DNA of 64,000 nt from Sphingobacterium bovisgrunnientis (GCF_009829085.1 NZ_WUQY01000001.1:124001-188000), one strand, 5' to 3'; counted from the stretch's first letter, positions 55,079-64,000 are shown. A program made the numbers and translations. Notes: a model not told the origin generated them from the sequence alone.

Positions 55079-55900
55079 TTAAACAGCTACGTTGTGCTCG
55101 CGCAATGCATCATTCAATGATGTTTTCTTATCTGTAGATTCTTTACGTTGACCAATGATTAAAGCACAAGGCACTTGGTATTCCCCCGCAGGGAATTTCT
55201 TCGTATATGAGCCTGGTATTACAACCGAACGCGCAGGAACATAGCCTTTGTATTCTACTGGTTCTGGACCTGAAACATCGATAATTTTTGTTGACGCAGT
55301 CAAAACTACATTAGCTCCCAATACAGCTTCTGTTTCTACGCGAATACCTTCTACGACGATTGCACGAGAACCGACGAATACGTTGTCTTCGATAATCACT
55401 GGAGCAGCTTGTACAGGCTCTAATACACCACCGATACCTACACCACCAGATAAATGCACATTTTTACCAATTTGCGCACATGAACCTACAGTAGCCCAAG
55501 TGTCCACCATAGTACCTTCATCAACGAATGCACCGATATTTACGTATGAAGGCATCATGATTACACCTTTAGCTAAATAAGCACCATAACGTGCAGAAGC
55601 GCCAGGTACAACACGTACACCTAATTCTTTGTAGTTAGTTTTTAATTTCATTTTATCGTGATACACAAAAGGCGTGTTTTCAATGACTTTCATATCTCGA
55701 ATTGGGAAATAAAGAATTACAGCTTTCTTGATCCAATCATTTACATGCCAACGGTTGCCAATTGGTTCTGCTACACGCAATTCACCAATATCCAGTTTCA
55801 TAATGATAGTCTGTACAGCCTCAAAATATTCTTTATTGCCTAATAATTGTCTATCTTCCCAAGCTTCTTCGATTAATTTTTGAAGTTTTTGAATTTCCAT
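55079..55900 (-). CDS. dapD: 2,3,4,5-tetrahydropyridine-2,6-dicarboxylate N-succinyltransferase
   Basis: Succinylates tetrahydrodipicolinate in the succinylase branch of lysine and diaminopimelate synthesis. The 273-residue protein has the left-handed parallel beta-helix hexapeptide repeats (GVRVVPGASARYGAYLAKGV onward, and IGKNVHLSGGVGIGGV). RIADxx-like RVAEPIGNRWHVNDWIKKAV near residues 38-57 and a C-terminal VIPGSYTKKFPAGEY match DapD. It is first of a short minus-strand operon with tsaC and the DUF4920 gene. Confidence 0.95.
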   Translation of the reverse strand: MEIQKLQKLIEEAWEDRQLLGNKEYFEAVQTIIMKLDIGELRVAEPIGNRWHVNDWIKKAVILYFPIRDMKVIENTPFVYHDKMKLKTNYKELGVRVVPGASARYGAYLAKGVIMMPSYVNIGAFVDEGTMVDTWATVGSCAQIGKNVHLSGGVGIGGVLEPVQAAPVIIEDNVFVGSRAIVVEGIRVETEAVLGANVVLTASTKIIDVSGPEPVEYKGYVPARSVVIPGSYTKKFPAGEYQVPCALIIGQRKESTDKKTSLNDALREHNVAV

Positions 55901-56006
55901 TTTTTCTTTTATAAATCACTAAATACTAACTACAAATATGCTCATTTTTCTCGAAATGAATAGCCAATTAAGGTCATTATTTTGAAAGAATGTAGTATTT
56001 TTGGGC

Positions 56007-56414
56007 ATGGCAAATGAATCTGAAAAATTACGTATTGACAAATATTTATGGGCTATTCGAGTTTTCAAGACGCGTAGTTTAGCAACCGAAGCCTGCAAAG
56101 CTGGACGTGTCAAATTGAATGGACAGAATATAAAGCCTTCATACGTTGTGAAGGTGGGAGATACATATGCTGTACAGAAAGGTATCGAACGTAAACTTAT
56201 CTATGTAGTTGGACTTTTAGAGCGACGGGTGGATGCAAAAACTGCTGTGCAATTTTATGAAGATCGTACGCCTGTGGAAGAAACACATAGTTATAAATCA
56301 ATGTTCCAGGCTCCGATTCTAAAACGTGATCGTGGAACAGGTAGACCTACAAAACGTGATCGACGTGAAATCGATGATTTGAAAGCGAGTGAATGGTGGG
56401 AAAACGAAGAATAA
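56007..56414 (+). CDS. S4-domain RNA-binding protein (Hsp15/HslR-like)
   Basis: A 135-residue protein from the ATG at 56007; an upstream TTG two codons earlier is unlikely. The S4 domain spans about residues 6-66 with LRIDKYLWAIRVFKTRSLAT, the CKAGRVKLNG turn and VVKVGDTYAV. A basic C-terminal tail (KRDRGTGRPTKRDRREID) is typical of the Hsp15 ribosome-recycling factors that bind stalled 50S subunits. It is convergent with the TPR lipoprotein gene with no gap between stop codons. Confidence 0.88.
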   Translation: MANESEKLRIDKYLWAIRVFKTRSLATEACKAGRVKLNGQNIKPSYVVKVGDTYAVQKGIERKLIYVVGLLERRVDAKTAVQFYEDRTPVEETHSYKSMFQAPILKRDRGTGRPTKRDRREIDDLKASEWWENEE

Positions 56415-56990
56415 TTACTTTATTATAATATCAATTATTCGTCGTCTGTTATCGATGTATTTCAGAATGGAATCACCTATTCCCACATTTCTTACATTAA
56501 CATTATTTTCAAGAATAAGTTTTTTGGCTTGAGTGGTGTCACCTAATAGAAAATATGTTAGTGCTATTGACATGTTTTCGGCGGCAATTTTATTTTCAGG
56601 AAGTGTACCGATATGGTTTTGATGTCTAGTAAGAGCTTTTTTGTAAGTAAGTTGTGCTTCTTCAGTATCATCACCTAATTTCTCTAGTAGCATTCCTTTC
56701 ATTTGTAGAGCTTCTGGGTATTCTTTCTTAGCTAATAATTCGTCTACTGCTACTTTTGCCTCTTCATATCTGCGTTGATCGATCAGAAGATTAGCTTTAT
56801 TTTGAATAGGTAAATGATAGGACGAATCTAGGGCAATTGCTTCATCGAATAAGATTAAAGCGCTATCAGGGTTGGTAAGAAATAGCTGTGTAGCTTTGTT
56901 GTTCAATGCGATAGCCTCTTTTTTATAAGGGGAAGATGAAGTACATCCTATGAATATTATAACAGTTAATAGGCTTAACATTGATTTCAT
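56415..56990 (-). CDS. TPR-containing lipoprotein
   Basis: A 191-residue lipoprotein with ATG at 56990 and lipobox FIGC (the longer frame to 57047 is not a signal sequence). Tetratricopeptide-like repeats follow: NKATQLFLTNPDSALILFDE, NKANLLIDQRRYEEAKVAVD, QMKGMLLEKLGDDTEEAQLT and MSIALTYFLLGDTTQAKKL. The protein is expected to scaffold interactions at the inner face of the outer membrane; its partner is unknown. It starts 24 nt after a terminator-like hairpin that closes gltA. Confidence 0.8.
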   Translation of the reverse strand: MKSMLSLLTVIIFIGCTSSSPYKKEAIALNNKATQLFLTNPDSALILFDEAIALDSSYHLPIQNKANLLIDQRRYEEAKVAVDELLAKKEYPEALQMKGMLLEKLGDDTEEAQLTYKKALTRHQNHIGTLPENKIAAENMSIALTYFLLGDTTQAKKLILENNVNVRNVGIGDSILKYIDNRRRIIDIIIK

Positions 56991-57014
56991 AACAAACGAA
57001 AATGGGATATAACT

Positions 57015-57044
57015 AAAAAGGCAGAACGTTACATTCTGCCTTTT
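57015..57044. terminator. terminator of gltA
   Basis: Arms AAAAGGCAGAA / TTCTGCCTTTT with a CGTTACA loop. On the minus strand it lies 19 bp past the gltA stop and 24 nt before the ATG of the TPR lipoprotein. Confidence 0.85.
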
Positions 57045-57063
57045 CAATAATTATTATTGAAAA

Positions 57064-58350
57064 TTATCTCTTTTCTAAATCGATATAAACGCTATCTACA
57101 TCACCTGTGTATACTTGACGCGGACGACCGATAGGCTCTTTGTTGTCACGCATTTCTTTCCATTGTGCGATCCATCCTGGAAGACGACCTAATGCAAATA
57201 ATACAGTGAACATTTCCGAGTTAAAACCTAACGCGCGGTAGATAATACCCGAGTAGAAGTCAACATTTGGATATAATTTTCTGTCAATGAAATATTGATC
57301 TTCTAAAGCTGCTTTTTCAAGACCTTTTGCGATATCCAATACAGGATCATTGATACCTAATTTCTCCAATACATCATCTGCTGCTTTCTTGATGATTTTA
57401 GCACGAGGATCGAAGTTTTTGTATACGCGGTGACCGAATCCCATCAAACGGAAAGGATCGTTTTTGTCTTTCGCTTTGTCTAAATATTTTTTTACATCGC
57501 CACCATCGTTTTTGATGTCTTCCAACATCTCAATTACTGCTTGGTTAGCTCCACCGTGAAGTGGTCCCCATAAAGCATTGATACCTGCCGAAATAGAAGC
57601 GTATAAATTCGCATTAGAAGAACCTACGATACGTACTGTCGATGTAGAACAGTTTTGCTCGTGGTCTGCGTGTAAGATTAATAAAACGCGCATAGCGTCA
57701 AGTACTGCATCATCAAAGATTTTATCGCAGTTCACTTCACCAAAGATCATGTTCATGAAGTTGTCGATATAACCTAAATCTTTTTTAGGATATACAACTG
57801 GATGACCTAATGATTTCTTTTGAATCCAAGAAACGATTGTTGGCATTTTACCCAACAAGTTTACGATCGTTTCGTATTCTTCTTCTTCGTTTTGATTTGG
57901 ATTTAATGATTCTGGATAGAATGCCGATAAAGCACCAACTAAACATGAAAGTTGACCCATAGGGTGGGATTTCGATGGAAAACCAGCGAAGAAATTTTTC
58001 ATATCTTCGTGTACCAACATTTTCCCTTTGATATCAGATCTGAATTTTTCTAAAACTTTTCTAGATGGTAATTCGCCGTATATCAATAAGTAAGCAACTT
58101 CTAAGAAAGTGGATTTTTCTGCTAATTCTTCAATTTTATATCCACGGTATTTAAGAATACCTTTTTCGCCATCCAAAAATGTAATTGCACTTTTAGTAGC
58201 GCCTGTATTTTTGAATCCTGGGTCTAAAGTAATATATCCTGATTGGTCTCTTAATTTTGAAATATCAATAGCTTTCTCGTTCTCCGTTCCTGTGATTACA
58301 GACAACTCGATCGTCTTGCCATTTAAAGTAATAGATGCTGTTTCCGACAT
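57064..58350 (-). CDS. gltA: citrate synthase
   Basis: Condenses acetyl-CoA and oxaloacetate in the TCA cycle. The 428-residue protein starts at the ATG at 58350 (an upstream TTG was not used). Motifs are YRGYKIEELAEKSTF, LHADHEQNCSTSTVRIVGSS, GPLHGGANQAVIEML (catalytic His), GFGHRVYKNFDPRA (second His, with Asp nearby) and VDFYSGIIYRALGF. This is the type II (Gram-negative, NADH-sensitive) length class. It is divergent from the BlaI-type regulator. Confidence 0.97.
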   Translation of the reverse strand: MSETASITLNGKTIELSVITGTENEKAIDISKLRDQSGYITLDPGFKNTGATKSAITFLDGEKGILKYRGYKIEELAEKSTFLEVAYLLIYGELPSRKVLEKFRSDIKGKMLVHEDMKNFFAGFPSKSHPMGQLSCLVGALSAFYPESLNPNQNEEEEYETIVNLLGKMPTIVSWIQKKSLGHPVVYPKKDLGYIDNFMNMIFGEVNCDKIFDDAVLDAMRVLLILHADHEQNCSTSTVRIVGSSNANLYASISAGINALWGPLHGGANQAVIEMLEDIKNDGGDVKKYLDKAKDKNDPFRLMGFGHRVYKNFDPRAKIIKKAADDVLEKLGINDPVLDIAKGLEKAALEDQYFIDRKLYPNVDFYSGIIYRALGFNSEMFTVLFALGRLPGWIAQWKEMRDNKEPIGRPRQVYTGDVDSVYIDLEKR

Positions 58351-58372
58351 AATCAAATTTCTTGTATATACA

Positions 58373-58380
58373 CAAAAGTA
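58373..58380 (-). promoter_or_regulatory. -7 promoter box of gltA
   Basis: On the minus strand TACTTTTG (58380-58373) matches TAnnTTTG, with a TTA at the -33 position. The transcript would start about 16 nt before the ATG. The same box sequence is used upstream of actA. Confidence 0.5.
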
Positions 58381-58522
58381 TAAAATTCAACAAGAAAAAC
58401 TAAACTTAAAACAAGTTTAAATGACATTTATCAGTCATAAATCGTAAACTAAATAATTCATTAACTATCTGATTATCTATTTCCGTCAAAAAGTGTTAAA
58501 TATTTTACGAAAAATTTGTTAT

Positions 58523-58541
58523 TCTACGAAATGTTCGTAGA
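58523..58541. promoter_or_regulatory. palindromic operator upstream of the BlaI-type gene
   Basis: Perfect dyad TCTACGAA-ATG-TTCGTAGA, 30 bp before the blaI-like ATG. BlaI/MecI repressors bind dyads in their own promoters, and this is the only strong palindrome in the divergent gltA/blaI gap. Confidence 0.65.
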
Positions 58542-58570
58542 TTAGTGTTGTGAAATATAATCATGACGAT

Positions 58571-58942
58571 ATGAACTTAGAGAAATTAACGATACAAGAA
58601 GAAGAGGCAATGTTATCCATTTGGCAATTGAATGGTGGTTTTGTGAAAGAAATATTAGATAATATGAAGCCAGAAGAACAAGTGCCGTACACTACACTTG
58701 CTTCTACAGTCAAAAACTTAGAACGTAAAGGCTATGTAAAGGCTGTTAAATACGCAAATGCCAAACGTTATGAGCCACTTATTTCATTGGAGGATTACCG
58801 CGCTAAATTTATGAATTCATTCGTGGGCGATTATTTCAAAAACTCGTACAAAGAAATGGTTTCATTCTTTATCAAGGAAGAGAAGCTAAGCGAAAGTGAA
58901 TTGAAAGAAATTCTCAACATGATTAAGGACAATAAATCTTAA
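58571..58942 (+). CDS. BlaI/MecI/CopY-family transcriptional repressor
   Basis: A 123-residue winged-helix repressor; the ATG at 58571 gives the usual short N-terminus ([15 protein letters not shown]), while an upstream GTG at 58550 is less likely. The recognition region is [20 protein letters not shown]. The C-terminal helix region ([21 protein letters not shown]) mediates dimerisation. In the classical system a membrane M56 protease inactivates the repressor, and here such a protease is encoded 4 bp downstream. It probably controls its own promoter through the dyad at 58523-58541. Confidence 0.92.
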   Translation: MNLEKLTIQEEEAMLSIWQLNGGFVKEILDNMKPEEQVPYTTLASTVKNLERKGYVKAVKYANAKRYEPLISLEDYRAKFMNSFVGDYFKNSYKEMVSFFIKEEKLSESELKEILNMIKDNKS

Positions 58943-58946
58943 AGAG

Positions 58947-61181
58947 ATGGAAAATCAACTAACCTACATACTTCAAGTAAACCTTCTTTTAGCGTTAATC
59001 TTTTTGGGTTATTATTTCTTATTGAAGGGTTTGACTTTTTACGCGTTGAATAGGGGGTACTTTGTCTTAGGGAGTCTGTATGCATTTGCGTACCCGTTTA
59101 TCGATATTAAATCTTGGTTTACGAGAAACGAAGTTATGCAAACTGTGCTACCACCAGAATTAATGCCGACATTCGATATGTCAGCTACTAGTACTAGTCA
59201 AATTACATTGTTGGATGTCATTATCACGGTTGTAGTTATTTTGGCGGTGTTATTTGTATTTAAATTGCTAATGCAGCTATTTAGTTTGTTGCGAATTCAC
59301 TTACATTCCAAAAATTCTTCTTGGCAATCCTATTTCTTTCGCAATGTAGTTTTTCCAATAGTTCCTTTTTCCTTTTTCAATAAAATATATATACACAAAG
59401 AGCAACATCAGGAAACTGAATTGCAGGATATTTTCGCGCACGAAATTGTACATGTGAGAGGCCATCACACGGTAGATATTTTGTTGTTCGAAATCATATT
59501 GGTGGTTTGTTGGTACAATCCCTTCGTATGGTTAATGCGCAAAGCCGTACGTCAAAATTTAGAATTCCTGACCGATCAACAGGTGCTGAATAAGGGCGTG
59601 GACAAGCAAACCTATCAATATTCTCTATTGCATGTCACGCGACAAGGTGTTGCGGTGGGCATGAGTAATCATTTTAATTTTAAAACCCTAAAAAAGCGCA
59701 TTATGATGATGAACAAAAAGCGCTCTTCCAAATTGGAATTGAGCAAGTATGCTTTCTTACTGCCAGTTTTTCTGATCGCGGGAATGTCTTTTACAGTAAG
59801 TAAAGCCGAAAATAATATTGAGAAAATAGTTGAGAAATCACAACAAACTACTGTAATATCTGAACCTTTGAATGTGAAATTAAAGGGTGAAGTTGGTGAA
59901 TTGTTAAAGAATACGATTGGTACGGATATTATATCCGTTGACACAAGTCAACAAATTTATAATGCGGATTATCCGTTAGCTCCTTCAACTTTTAACAAAG
60001 AAGAATTGAGAGGTAAGAATCTCTATTTCAAAATTGATGAGAAGTTAGTGTCATTAGATGAATTTTATGATTTCTCTAGATCCGACATTTATGCAGTAGA
60101 TATTTATACCGATAAAGAGTATATACGGAAGAAGATAGGCAAAGAAAACGCAGAAGGATATTTTGTGATTACTTCGCGTGATTGGATTGCGAAAAATTAT
60201 CCCGTAGAGCAGTTGCAAAAGATGGTGAACGATGGAAATGAACGTGGCCTTACTTTTACAGTAGAAGAAAATGGTAAAAAACGTGTAATAAAAGGTCAAT
60301 CTGCTGATTTTGAAGCTTTGAAAAAGTTAGCTCCTTTCTATGATTACGAATCTTCAAAGAATAAGAAAAATGCTCAAACTAATGAGAAGTTTGATTTGAC
60401 TTTTATGAAATCAGATACTTCTAGTCCAATAAAGCTAATTTTCAAAGATAATCTAGGTAAGGATATTATATCGTCAAGTAAAAGTGGCGCATCTGTTATT
60501 CTTTCAAATCCAGATTTAAAACCTCTTTATGTAGTGGATGGTAAAGTAAGCACAGGAGAAATTGTAAGATCTTTGAGTCCAGATAACATTGAATCTATTT
60601 CGGTATTAAAAGATAAAAGTGCCACAGCGATTTATGGTGATAAAGGAAAGGATGGGGTTGTGGTGATAAATACTAAGGATTACGACCAAAAGAAAGTTAA
60701 TGTTAAAATCAAGGAAGCAATAACTAGAGAAATTGAAAATGAGCGTCAGAAAAATGAAGTTTTAGTAGTAGGTTATAAACAGGAACCTCAATCTAAAATA
60801 GAGCTAAAAGGAGTCATTAATGGAATTTCAATAGATGATGCTTCTTTAATTAATAAAGAAAAACGTGTAAATTTTAATTCTTTTCAAACGAATAAGCCTT
60901 TGATCATTGTTGATGAAAAGGAAATGGAGAGTAATTTTGATTTGAATTCTTTAAATGTAAATAATATTCAGTCAATTTCTGTGTTAAAGGATCAAAGTGC
61001 AACAGCCTTATATGGTGATAAAGCAAAAAATGGAGTTATTTCCATTCAAACAAAAGGTAATGATCAGAAAGAGGTAGTAGTGACAGGTTTCAAAATCGAT
61101 AAATCACATACAGATTCAAGCAAAACTATGTCAAATGACAAGGTGAAAGAAGTTGTAGTTACAGGGCACAAAAAGAAATAA
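58947..61181 (+). CDS. BlaR1/MecR1-type M56 metalloprotease with SusC-plug-like C-terminal repeats
   Basis: A 744-residue membrane protein. Helices lie at about 7-28, 35-52, 87-112, 178-198 and 267-285. The gluzincin motif HEIVH is at 165-169 with FLTDQQVL supplying the third ligand region, as in M56 proteases that cut BlaI-type repressors. There is no penicillin-binding sensor domain. Instead the periplasmic part carries two copies of a TonB-receptor plug signature: residues about 525-578 with [20 protein letters not shown], and about 648-704 with [20 protein letters not shown]. The tail ends in [13 protein letters not shown] role sensing SusC or TonB-type events is possible but unproven. 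Confidence 0.88.
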   Translation: MENQLTYILQVNLLLALIFLGYYFLLKGLTFYALNRGYFVLGSLYAFAYPFIDIKSWFTRNEVMQTVLPPELMPTFDMSATSTSQITLLDVIITVVVILAVLFVFKLLMQLFSLLRIHLHSKNSSWQSYFFRNVVFPIVPFSFFNKIYIHKEQHQETELQDIFAHEIVHVRGHHTVDILLFEIILVVCWYNPFVWLMRKAVRQNLEFLTDQQVLNKGVDKQTYQYSLLHVTRQGVAVGMSNHFNFKTLKKRIMMMNKKRSSKLELSKYAFLLPVFLIAGMSFTVSKAENNIEKIVEKSQQTTVISEPLNVKLKGEVGELLKNTIGTDIISVDTSQQIYNADYPLAPSTFNKEELRGKNLYFKIDEKLVSLDEFYDFSRSDIYAVDIYTDKEYIRKKIGKENAEGYFVITSRDWIAKNYPVEQLQKMVNDGNERGLTFTVEENGKKRVIKGQSADFEALKKLAPFYDYESSKNKKNAQTNEKFDLTFMKSDTSSPIKLIFKDNLGKDIISSSKSGASVILSNPDLKPLYVVDGKVSTGEIVRSLSPDNIESISVLKDKSATAIYGDKGKDGVVVINTKDYDQKKVNVKIKEAITREIENERQKNEVLVVGYKQEPQSKIELKGVINGISIDDASLINKEKRVNFNSFQTNKPLIIVDEKEMESNFDLNSLNVNNIQSISVLKDQSATALYGDKAKNGVISIQTKGNDQKEVVVTGFKIDKSHTDSSKTMSNDKVKEVVVTGHKKK

Positions 61182-61207
61182 ATATAATTCCAAATTCTAA
61201 ATTATAT

Positions 61208-61241
61208 AAAAAGGGTTTGAACATATTTTCAAACCCTTTTT
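61208..61241. terminator. bidirectional terminator, M56 gene / carbonic anhydrase
   Basis: Arms AAAAAGGGTTTGAA / TTCAAACCCTTTTT around a CATATT loop, between convergent genes. Confidence 0.9.
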
Positions 61242-61263
61242 TAAGCTATACAAATTCAGCTTC

Positions 61264-61911
61264 CTATTTATAAGCGAATACTTCACCAAGATCTTCGTTG
61301 CTTGTAAAAGTACAGCCTAAGTCAGTTAATTCACCTGTACCAATATTGATAACCATTCCATGAACCGCTAAATCGTCGCGATCTTTCCAAGCATTTTGTA
61401 CGATTGAAGTTGTACATAGGTTGAAAACTTGCTCCTGAACATTCAATTCAATAAGACGATTTACTTTATCTTCGTGATTTTCGATAGCATCAATTTCAGC
61501 AGCATGCAAACGGTAAACGTCTTTGATATGGCACAACCAGTTGTCAATTACACCAAATTGTTGACGGCTCAAAGAAGCAGCTACACCGCCACAACCGTAG
61601 TGACCTGCAATGATTACGTGTTTTACTTTCAATACATTAACCGCATAATCCAATACAGATAACATACTCATGTCAGAGTGGATTACCATGTTTGCAATAT
61701 TACGGTGTACAAATACTTCACCTGGTTTTTTACCTGTGATTTCATTTGCCGGAACTCTACTATCCGCACAGCCAATCCACAATACTTCTGGACTTTGACC
61801 TTTTGCTAATTGTTGAAATCTGCCTGATTCGTCTTGTTTTACGAAATCAACCCACTCTTTGTTCCCTTGTAATATTTTTTTAAATCCTAATTCTAATTCT
61901 TTGTTACCCAT
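61264..61911 (-). CDS. beta-carbonic anhydrase
   Basis: Interconverts CO2 and bicarbonate. The zinc and dyad residues are all present: CADSR (Cys48, Asp50, Arg52) and AGHYGCGG (His104, Cys107). GEVFVHRNIANMV and MLSVLDYAVNVLKVKHVI are typical of the cytoplasmic beta class. The protein is 215 residues without a signal peptide. It is one of two carbonic anhydrase genes beside a SulP transporter; the two differ strongly in sequence. Confidence 0.95.
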   Translation of the reverse strand: MGNKELELGFKKILQGNKEWVDFVKQDESGRFQQLAKGQSPEVLWIGCADSRVPANEITGKKPGEVFVHRNIANMVIHSDMSMLSVLDYAVNVLKVKHVIIAGHYGCGGVAASLSRQQFGVIDNWLCHIKDVYRLHAAEIDAIENHEDKVNRLIELNVQEQVFNLCTTSIVQNAWKDRDDLAVHGMVINIGTGELTDLGCTFTSNEDLGEVFAYK

Positions 61912-62046
61912 TTTAATAATTATTAGGTTTTTTTTGTTTGAATATACAAATTACCGTATTTATTATTAATAATTCGAATCTTCGATGTGATAATTTGTGT
62001 TTTTGGAAATTTATTTACAAGGCATTGTAAAAGGTATATTAGAACA

Positions 62047-62083
62047 ATAAAGCAGTAGCAAAATTAAATTACTACTGCTTTAT
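62047..62083. repeat. hairpin in the 239-bp gap between carbonic anhydrase genes
   Basis: Arms ATAAAGCAGTAG / CTACTGCTTTAT around a 13-nt AT-rich loop. No strong T run follows on the minus strand, so terminator activity after the second carbonic anhydrase is uncertain. The rest of 61912-62150 is AT-rich with no gene. Confidence 0.6.
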
Positions 62084-62150
62084 GATGTATTTTACTTCTC
62101 CAGTTATTTTTTGCGCAGAAAGAATAACCTATTGAAAAGTGTAGTTCAAA

Positions 62151-62786
62151 TTATATCCAGCTTACCACACCAGTTTCTACATTATAGTTCGCACCTATAA
62201 TTTTGATCTTTCCATCTTTTTCCATTTTATTCAAAGTGTTACTTTGATTGCGGATATCTTCCATTGTTTGTTTTACGTTTTGAACGTTTAATCTTTCCAA
62301 CAAATCCTCATTTTTAGAAGAACGCTCTTCTCCGTCCTCAAGAATATTCTCAATGATAGGATTGAAATGACCAACTAAATGGCTAAGATTATTCATCTCC
62401 GTCTGCTGGATTGCAGCCGCATCTAAACCTCCTTTTAATGCACCACATTTCGAGTGTCCTAAAACAACGATTAATTTAGAGCCAGCAACGTTACAAGCAA
62501 ATTCCATAGAACCTAAAATATCTTGATTTACAAAATTTCCGGCAATACGAATACTGAAAATATCTCCTAATCCCTGATCAAATATTAATTCTGCAGAAGT
62601 ACGACTATCTATACAGCTTAAAATTACGGCAAATGGCCACTGTCCTTCTCTCGTATCATTTACTTGAGATAACAAGTCTCTATTAGCTTTTAAGTTTTGA
62701 ACAAATCTATCGTTACCAATTTTTAATATTTCAAATGCTTTATCTGGAGTAATTGTCGCTTGAGTTTCTAAAGTATGTGCCTTCAT
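62151..62786 (-). CDS. beta-carbonic anhydrase, second copy
   Basis: A 211-residue beta-class enzyme with ligands CIDSR (Cys58, Asp60, Arg62) and LGHSKCGALKGG (His111, Cys114). The segment FSIRIAGNFVNQDILGSMEFA is typical of the group linked to SulP transporters. No signal peptide is visible. It starts 34 bp after the SulP gene's stop on the same strand and is probably cotranscribed, converting imported bicarbonate or supplying substrate to the transporter. Confidence 0.94.
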   Translation of the reverse strand: MKAHTLETQATITPDKAFEILKIGNDRFVQNLKANRDLLSQVNDTREGQWPFAVILSCIDSRTSAELIFDQGLGDIFSIRIAGNFVNQDILGSMEFACNVAGSKLIVVLGHSKCGALKGGLDAAAIQQTEMNNLSHLVGHFNPIIENILEDGEERSSKNEDLLERLNVQNVKQTMEDIRNQSNTLNKMEKDGKIKIIGANYNVETGVVSWI

Positions 62787-62820
62787 TATATATTTTTAAT
62801 TTGTTATTGCTTGATAAATA

Positions 62821-64000
62821 TTATACTATTTTCTGTAGTTTGTTTTGTTTGGTGCGTGCTGTCTTGCGTTTGTATGTCACGTCATTCAGCTCGATTTCAA
62901 GACCTTTGCTCATAGCATTCTGTTCAAAATCTTTTAACACTTCTAATACATCTTTATCAATAAATTTACTGTTCTCGCCATTGATGATTACCTTATCAAC
63001 GTATTTTGGTAGGCTATATAGCTTTTGCTGGATTGGTACTTTATTTAAGAAAGAAACCTCTTCTGCCAAAGTTAATACCGCAGTTTGCTCTTCAGTGATT
63101 TCAAATTTATAGGCGTTTTGCATATTTGCACGCAAGATGTAAAATGTAGCTACTAGGATACCAATACCTACACCCATTAATAAATCTGTAAATACAATCG
63201 CTACAACAGTTGTTGCAAATGGAATAAATTGATCTAATCCTTTGCGAAACATTTGTTTAAATAAAGCAGGTTTAGCTAGTTTGAATCCTGTGTGCAAAAG
63301 AATCGCTGCCAAACATGCTAATGGAATTAGATTGATAATTGCTGGAATTGCCATCAATGCAACTAATAACCAGATACCATGGAAAATTGCGGATTGACGT
63401 GTACGACCACCAGAGTTTACATTGGCTGATGAACGAACAATAACGGATGTCATTGGAAGACCACCTAGAAAACCAGAAGTCATATTACCTACTCCTTGAG
63501 CAACTAATTCTCTATTTGTTGGCGAATTTCTTTTGAATGGATCCAACTTATCCACAGCTTCTAAGCTTAATAATGTCTCCAAACTTGCAATAATTGCCAA
63601 AGTGAAGGCAACTATCCAAACTTCTTTATTTGCAATTTGCGTGAAGTCTGGGAAAACAAATAATTGTGTAAACTGTGCTATAGATGATACTTCCGGTATG
63701 GAAACATAATGCGATGGAATTAACGCCATTTCGGTACCTTGAAAAGCAAAGCCTAATCCTACCCCCAACAATACCACCACAAGTGGTGCAGGCATTTTGT
63801 TCAAATATTTAATAGATGGCCAAAATATAAGTATTGCCAACGATAAGAAACAAATGATTGTGGCTCCCCAATTCACACTTGAAAAGATGGTGTCCGTATA
63901 TGCAGCAATGCCGCCTCCGTTATCCAATTCAAATGCGTGCGCTTCTGTCATTCCAAATGCCAAAGGCAATTGTTTTAAAATTATCGTAATACCAATTGCT
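62821..64000 (-). CDS. SulP-family anion transporter, N-terminus outside window
   Basis: The frame is open to the right edge (GITIILKQLPLAFG is encoded upstream of the first TTG), so the gene is partial and only the last 393 codons are seen. Membrane segments include PAPLVVVLLGVGLGFAFQG, VAFTLAIIASLETLLSLEAV and FGLGGLPMTSVIVRSSANVN-type sequence with GGLPMTSVIVRSSANVNSGG, characteristic of SulP. A C-terminal STAS-like domain (about the last 90 residues, VSFLNKVPIQQKLYSLPKYV) follows. With the adjacent carbonic anhydrases, bicarbonate is the likely substrate, although sulfate cannot be excluded. Confidence 0.92.
   Translation of the reverse strand, partial: AIGITIILKQLPLAFGMTEAHAFELDNGGGIAAYTDTIFSSVNWGATIICFLSLAILIFWPSIKYLNKMPAPLVVVLLGVGLGFAFQGTEMALIPSHYVSIPEVSSIAQFTQLFVFPDFTQIANKEVWIVAFTLAIIASLETLLSLEAVDKLDPFKRNSPTNRELVAQGVGNMTSGFLGGLPMTSVIVRSSANVNSGGRTRQSAIFHGIWLLVALMAIPAIINLIPLACLAAILLHTGFKLAKPALFKQMFRKGLDQFIPFATTVVAIVFTDLLMGVGIGILVATFYILRANMQNAYKFEITEEQTAVLTLAEEVSFLNKVPIQQKLYSLPKYVDKVIINGENSKFIDKDVLEVLKDFEQNAMSKGLEIELNDVTYKRKTARTKQNKLQKIV

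Noticed and set aside
55996..56003. TATTTTTG as promoter box for the S4-domain gene
   Set aside because: The expected transcription start would fall at or after the ATG at 56007 and no -33 TTG is placed correctly, so it is likely chance.
1..64000. CRISPR arrays, tRNA or rRNA genes, insertion sequences, prophage
   Set aside because: No direct-repeat arrays, cloverleaf-like segments, transposase motifs or phage genes were recognised in the intergenic regions, which are short and mostly explained by hairpins and promoters.

Overview
This is an AT-rich Bacteroidota chromosome segment, probably from a Sphingobacteriaceae-type organism. The supporting signs are SusC/SusD pairs, a GldB lipoprotein, an alternative complex III operon coupled to an aa3-type oxidase, short lipoboxes ending in Cys, and promoter boxes of the TAnnTTTG type. 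No tRNA, rRNA, CRISPR array, prophage or insertion sequence was seen. The window cuts a SusC gene at its left end and a SulP transporter at its right end.

Region 1-13.7 kb (plus strand) is part of a glycan-utilisation locus: SusC (5' partial), SusD, two fasciclin-domain lipoproteins, a second and divergent SusC, a second SusD, a terminator, then a GH105 unsaturated-glycuronyl hydrolase. The GH105 points to a uronic-acid polysaccharide such as a pectin fragment, but the lyases and the rest of the locus lie outside the window.

Region 13.7-24.3 kb is housekeeping and envelope genes: a DUF4136 lipoprotein, nadE, an outer-membrane barrel protein, gldB, two FKBP-like lipoproteins, a thioredoxin-fold protein, a TonB-dependent receptor with a CxxC in its plug, a small His-rich membrane protein, panD, panC, an isolated degenerate GT5 domain and a DUF493 protein. 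The thioredoxin, receptor and His-rich genes follow panCD on the same strand and look like a metal-handling module.

Region 24.3-28.2 kb has a GH92 alpha-mannosidase divergent from a LacI-family regulator, then an MsrB lipoprotein.

Region 28.5-45.6 kb is one 17-kb respiratory operon: actA-B-C-D-E-F (alternative complex III, quinol to cytochrome c or oxidase), coxB, coxA, heme A and heme O synthases, two subunit III genes, subunit IV, a SCO-like protein with no cysteines, a DUF420 protein and an unassigned conserved protein, closed by a strong hairpin. A promoter box and a perfect inverted repeat precede it.

Region 45.6-64 kb holds central metabolism and cell-envelope genes: pckA, a DoxX protein, an LD-carboxypeptidase, metG (TTG start), a lipoprotein, brnQ, folP, a DUF4920 protein, tsaC, dapD, an S4 RNA-binding protein, a TPR lipoprotein, gltA, a BlaI-type repressor with an apparent operator, an M56 sensor-protease carrying SusC-plug-like repeats, and a bicarbonate cluster of two beta-carbonic anhydrases plus a SulP transporter.

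The most unusual items are the cysteine-free SCO-like protein, the M56 protein with duplicated plug motifs and its palindromic operator, the His-rich protein/TonB receptor/thioredoxin module, and a recurring arrangement in which terminator-like hairpins sit within about 25 nt of the next gene's start codon.
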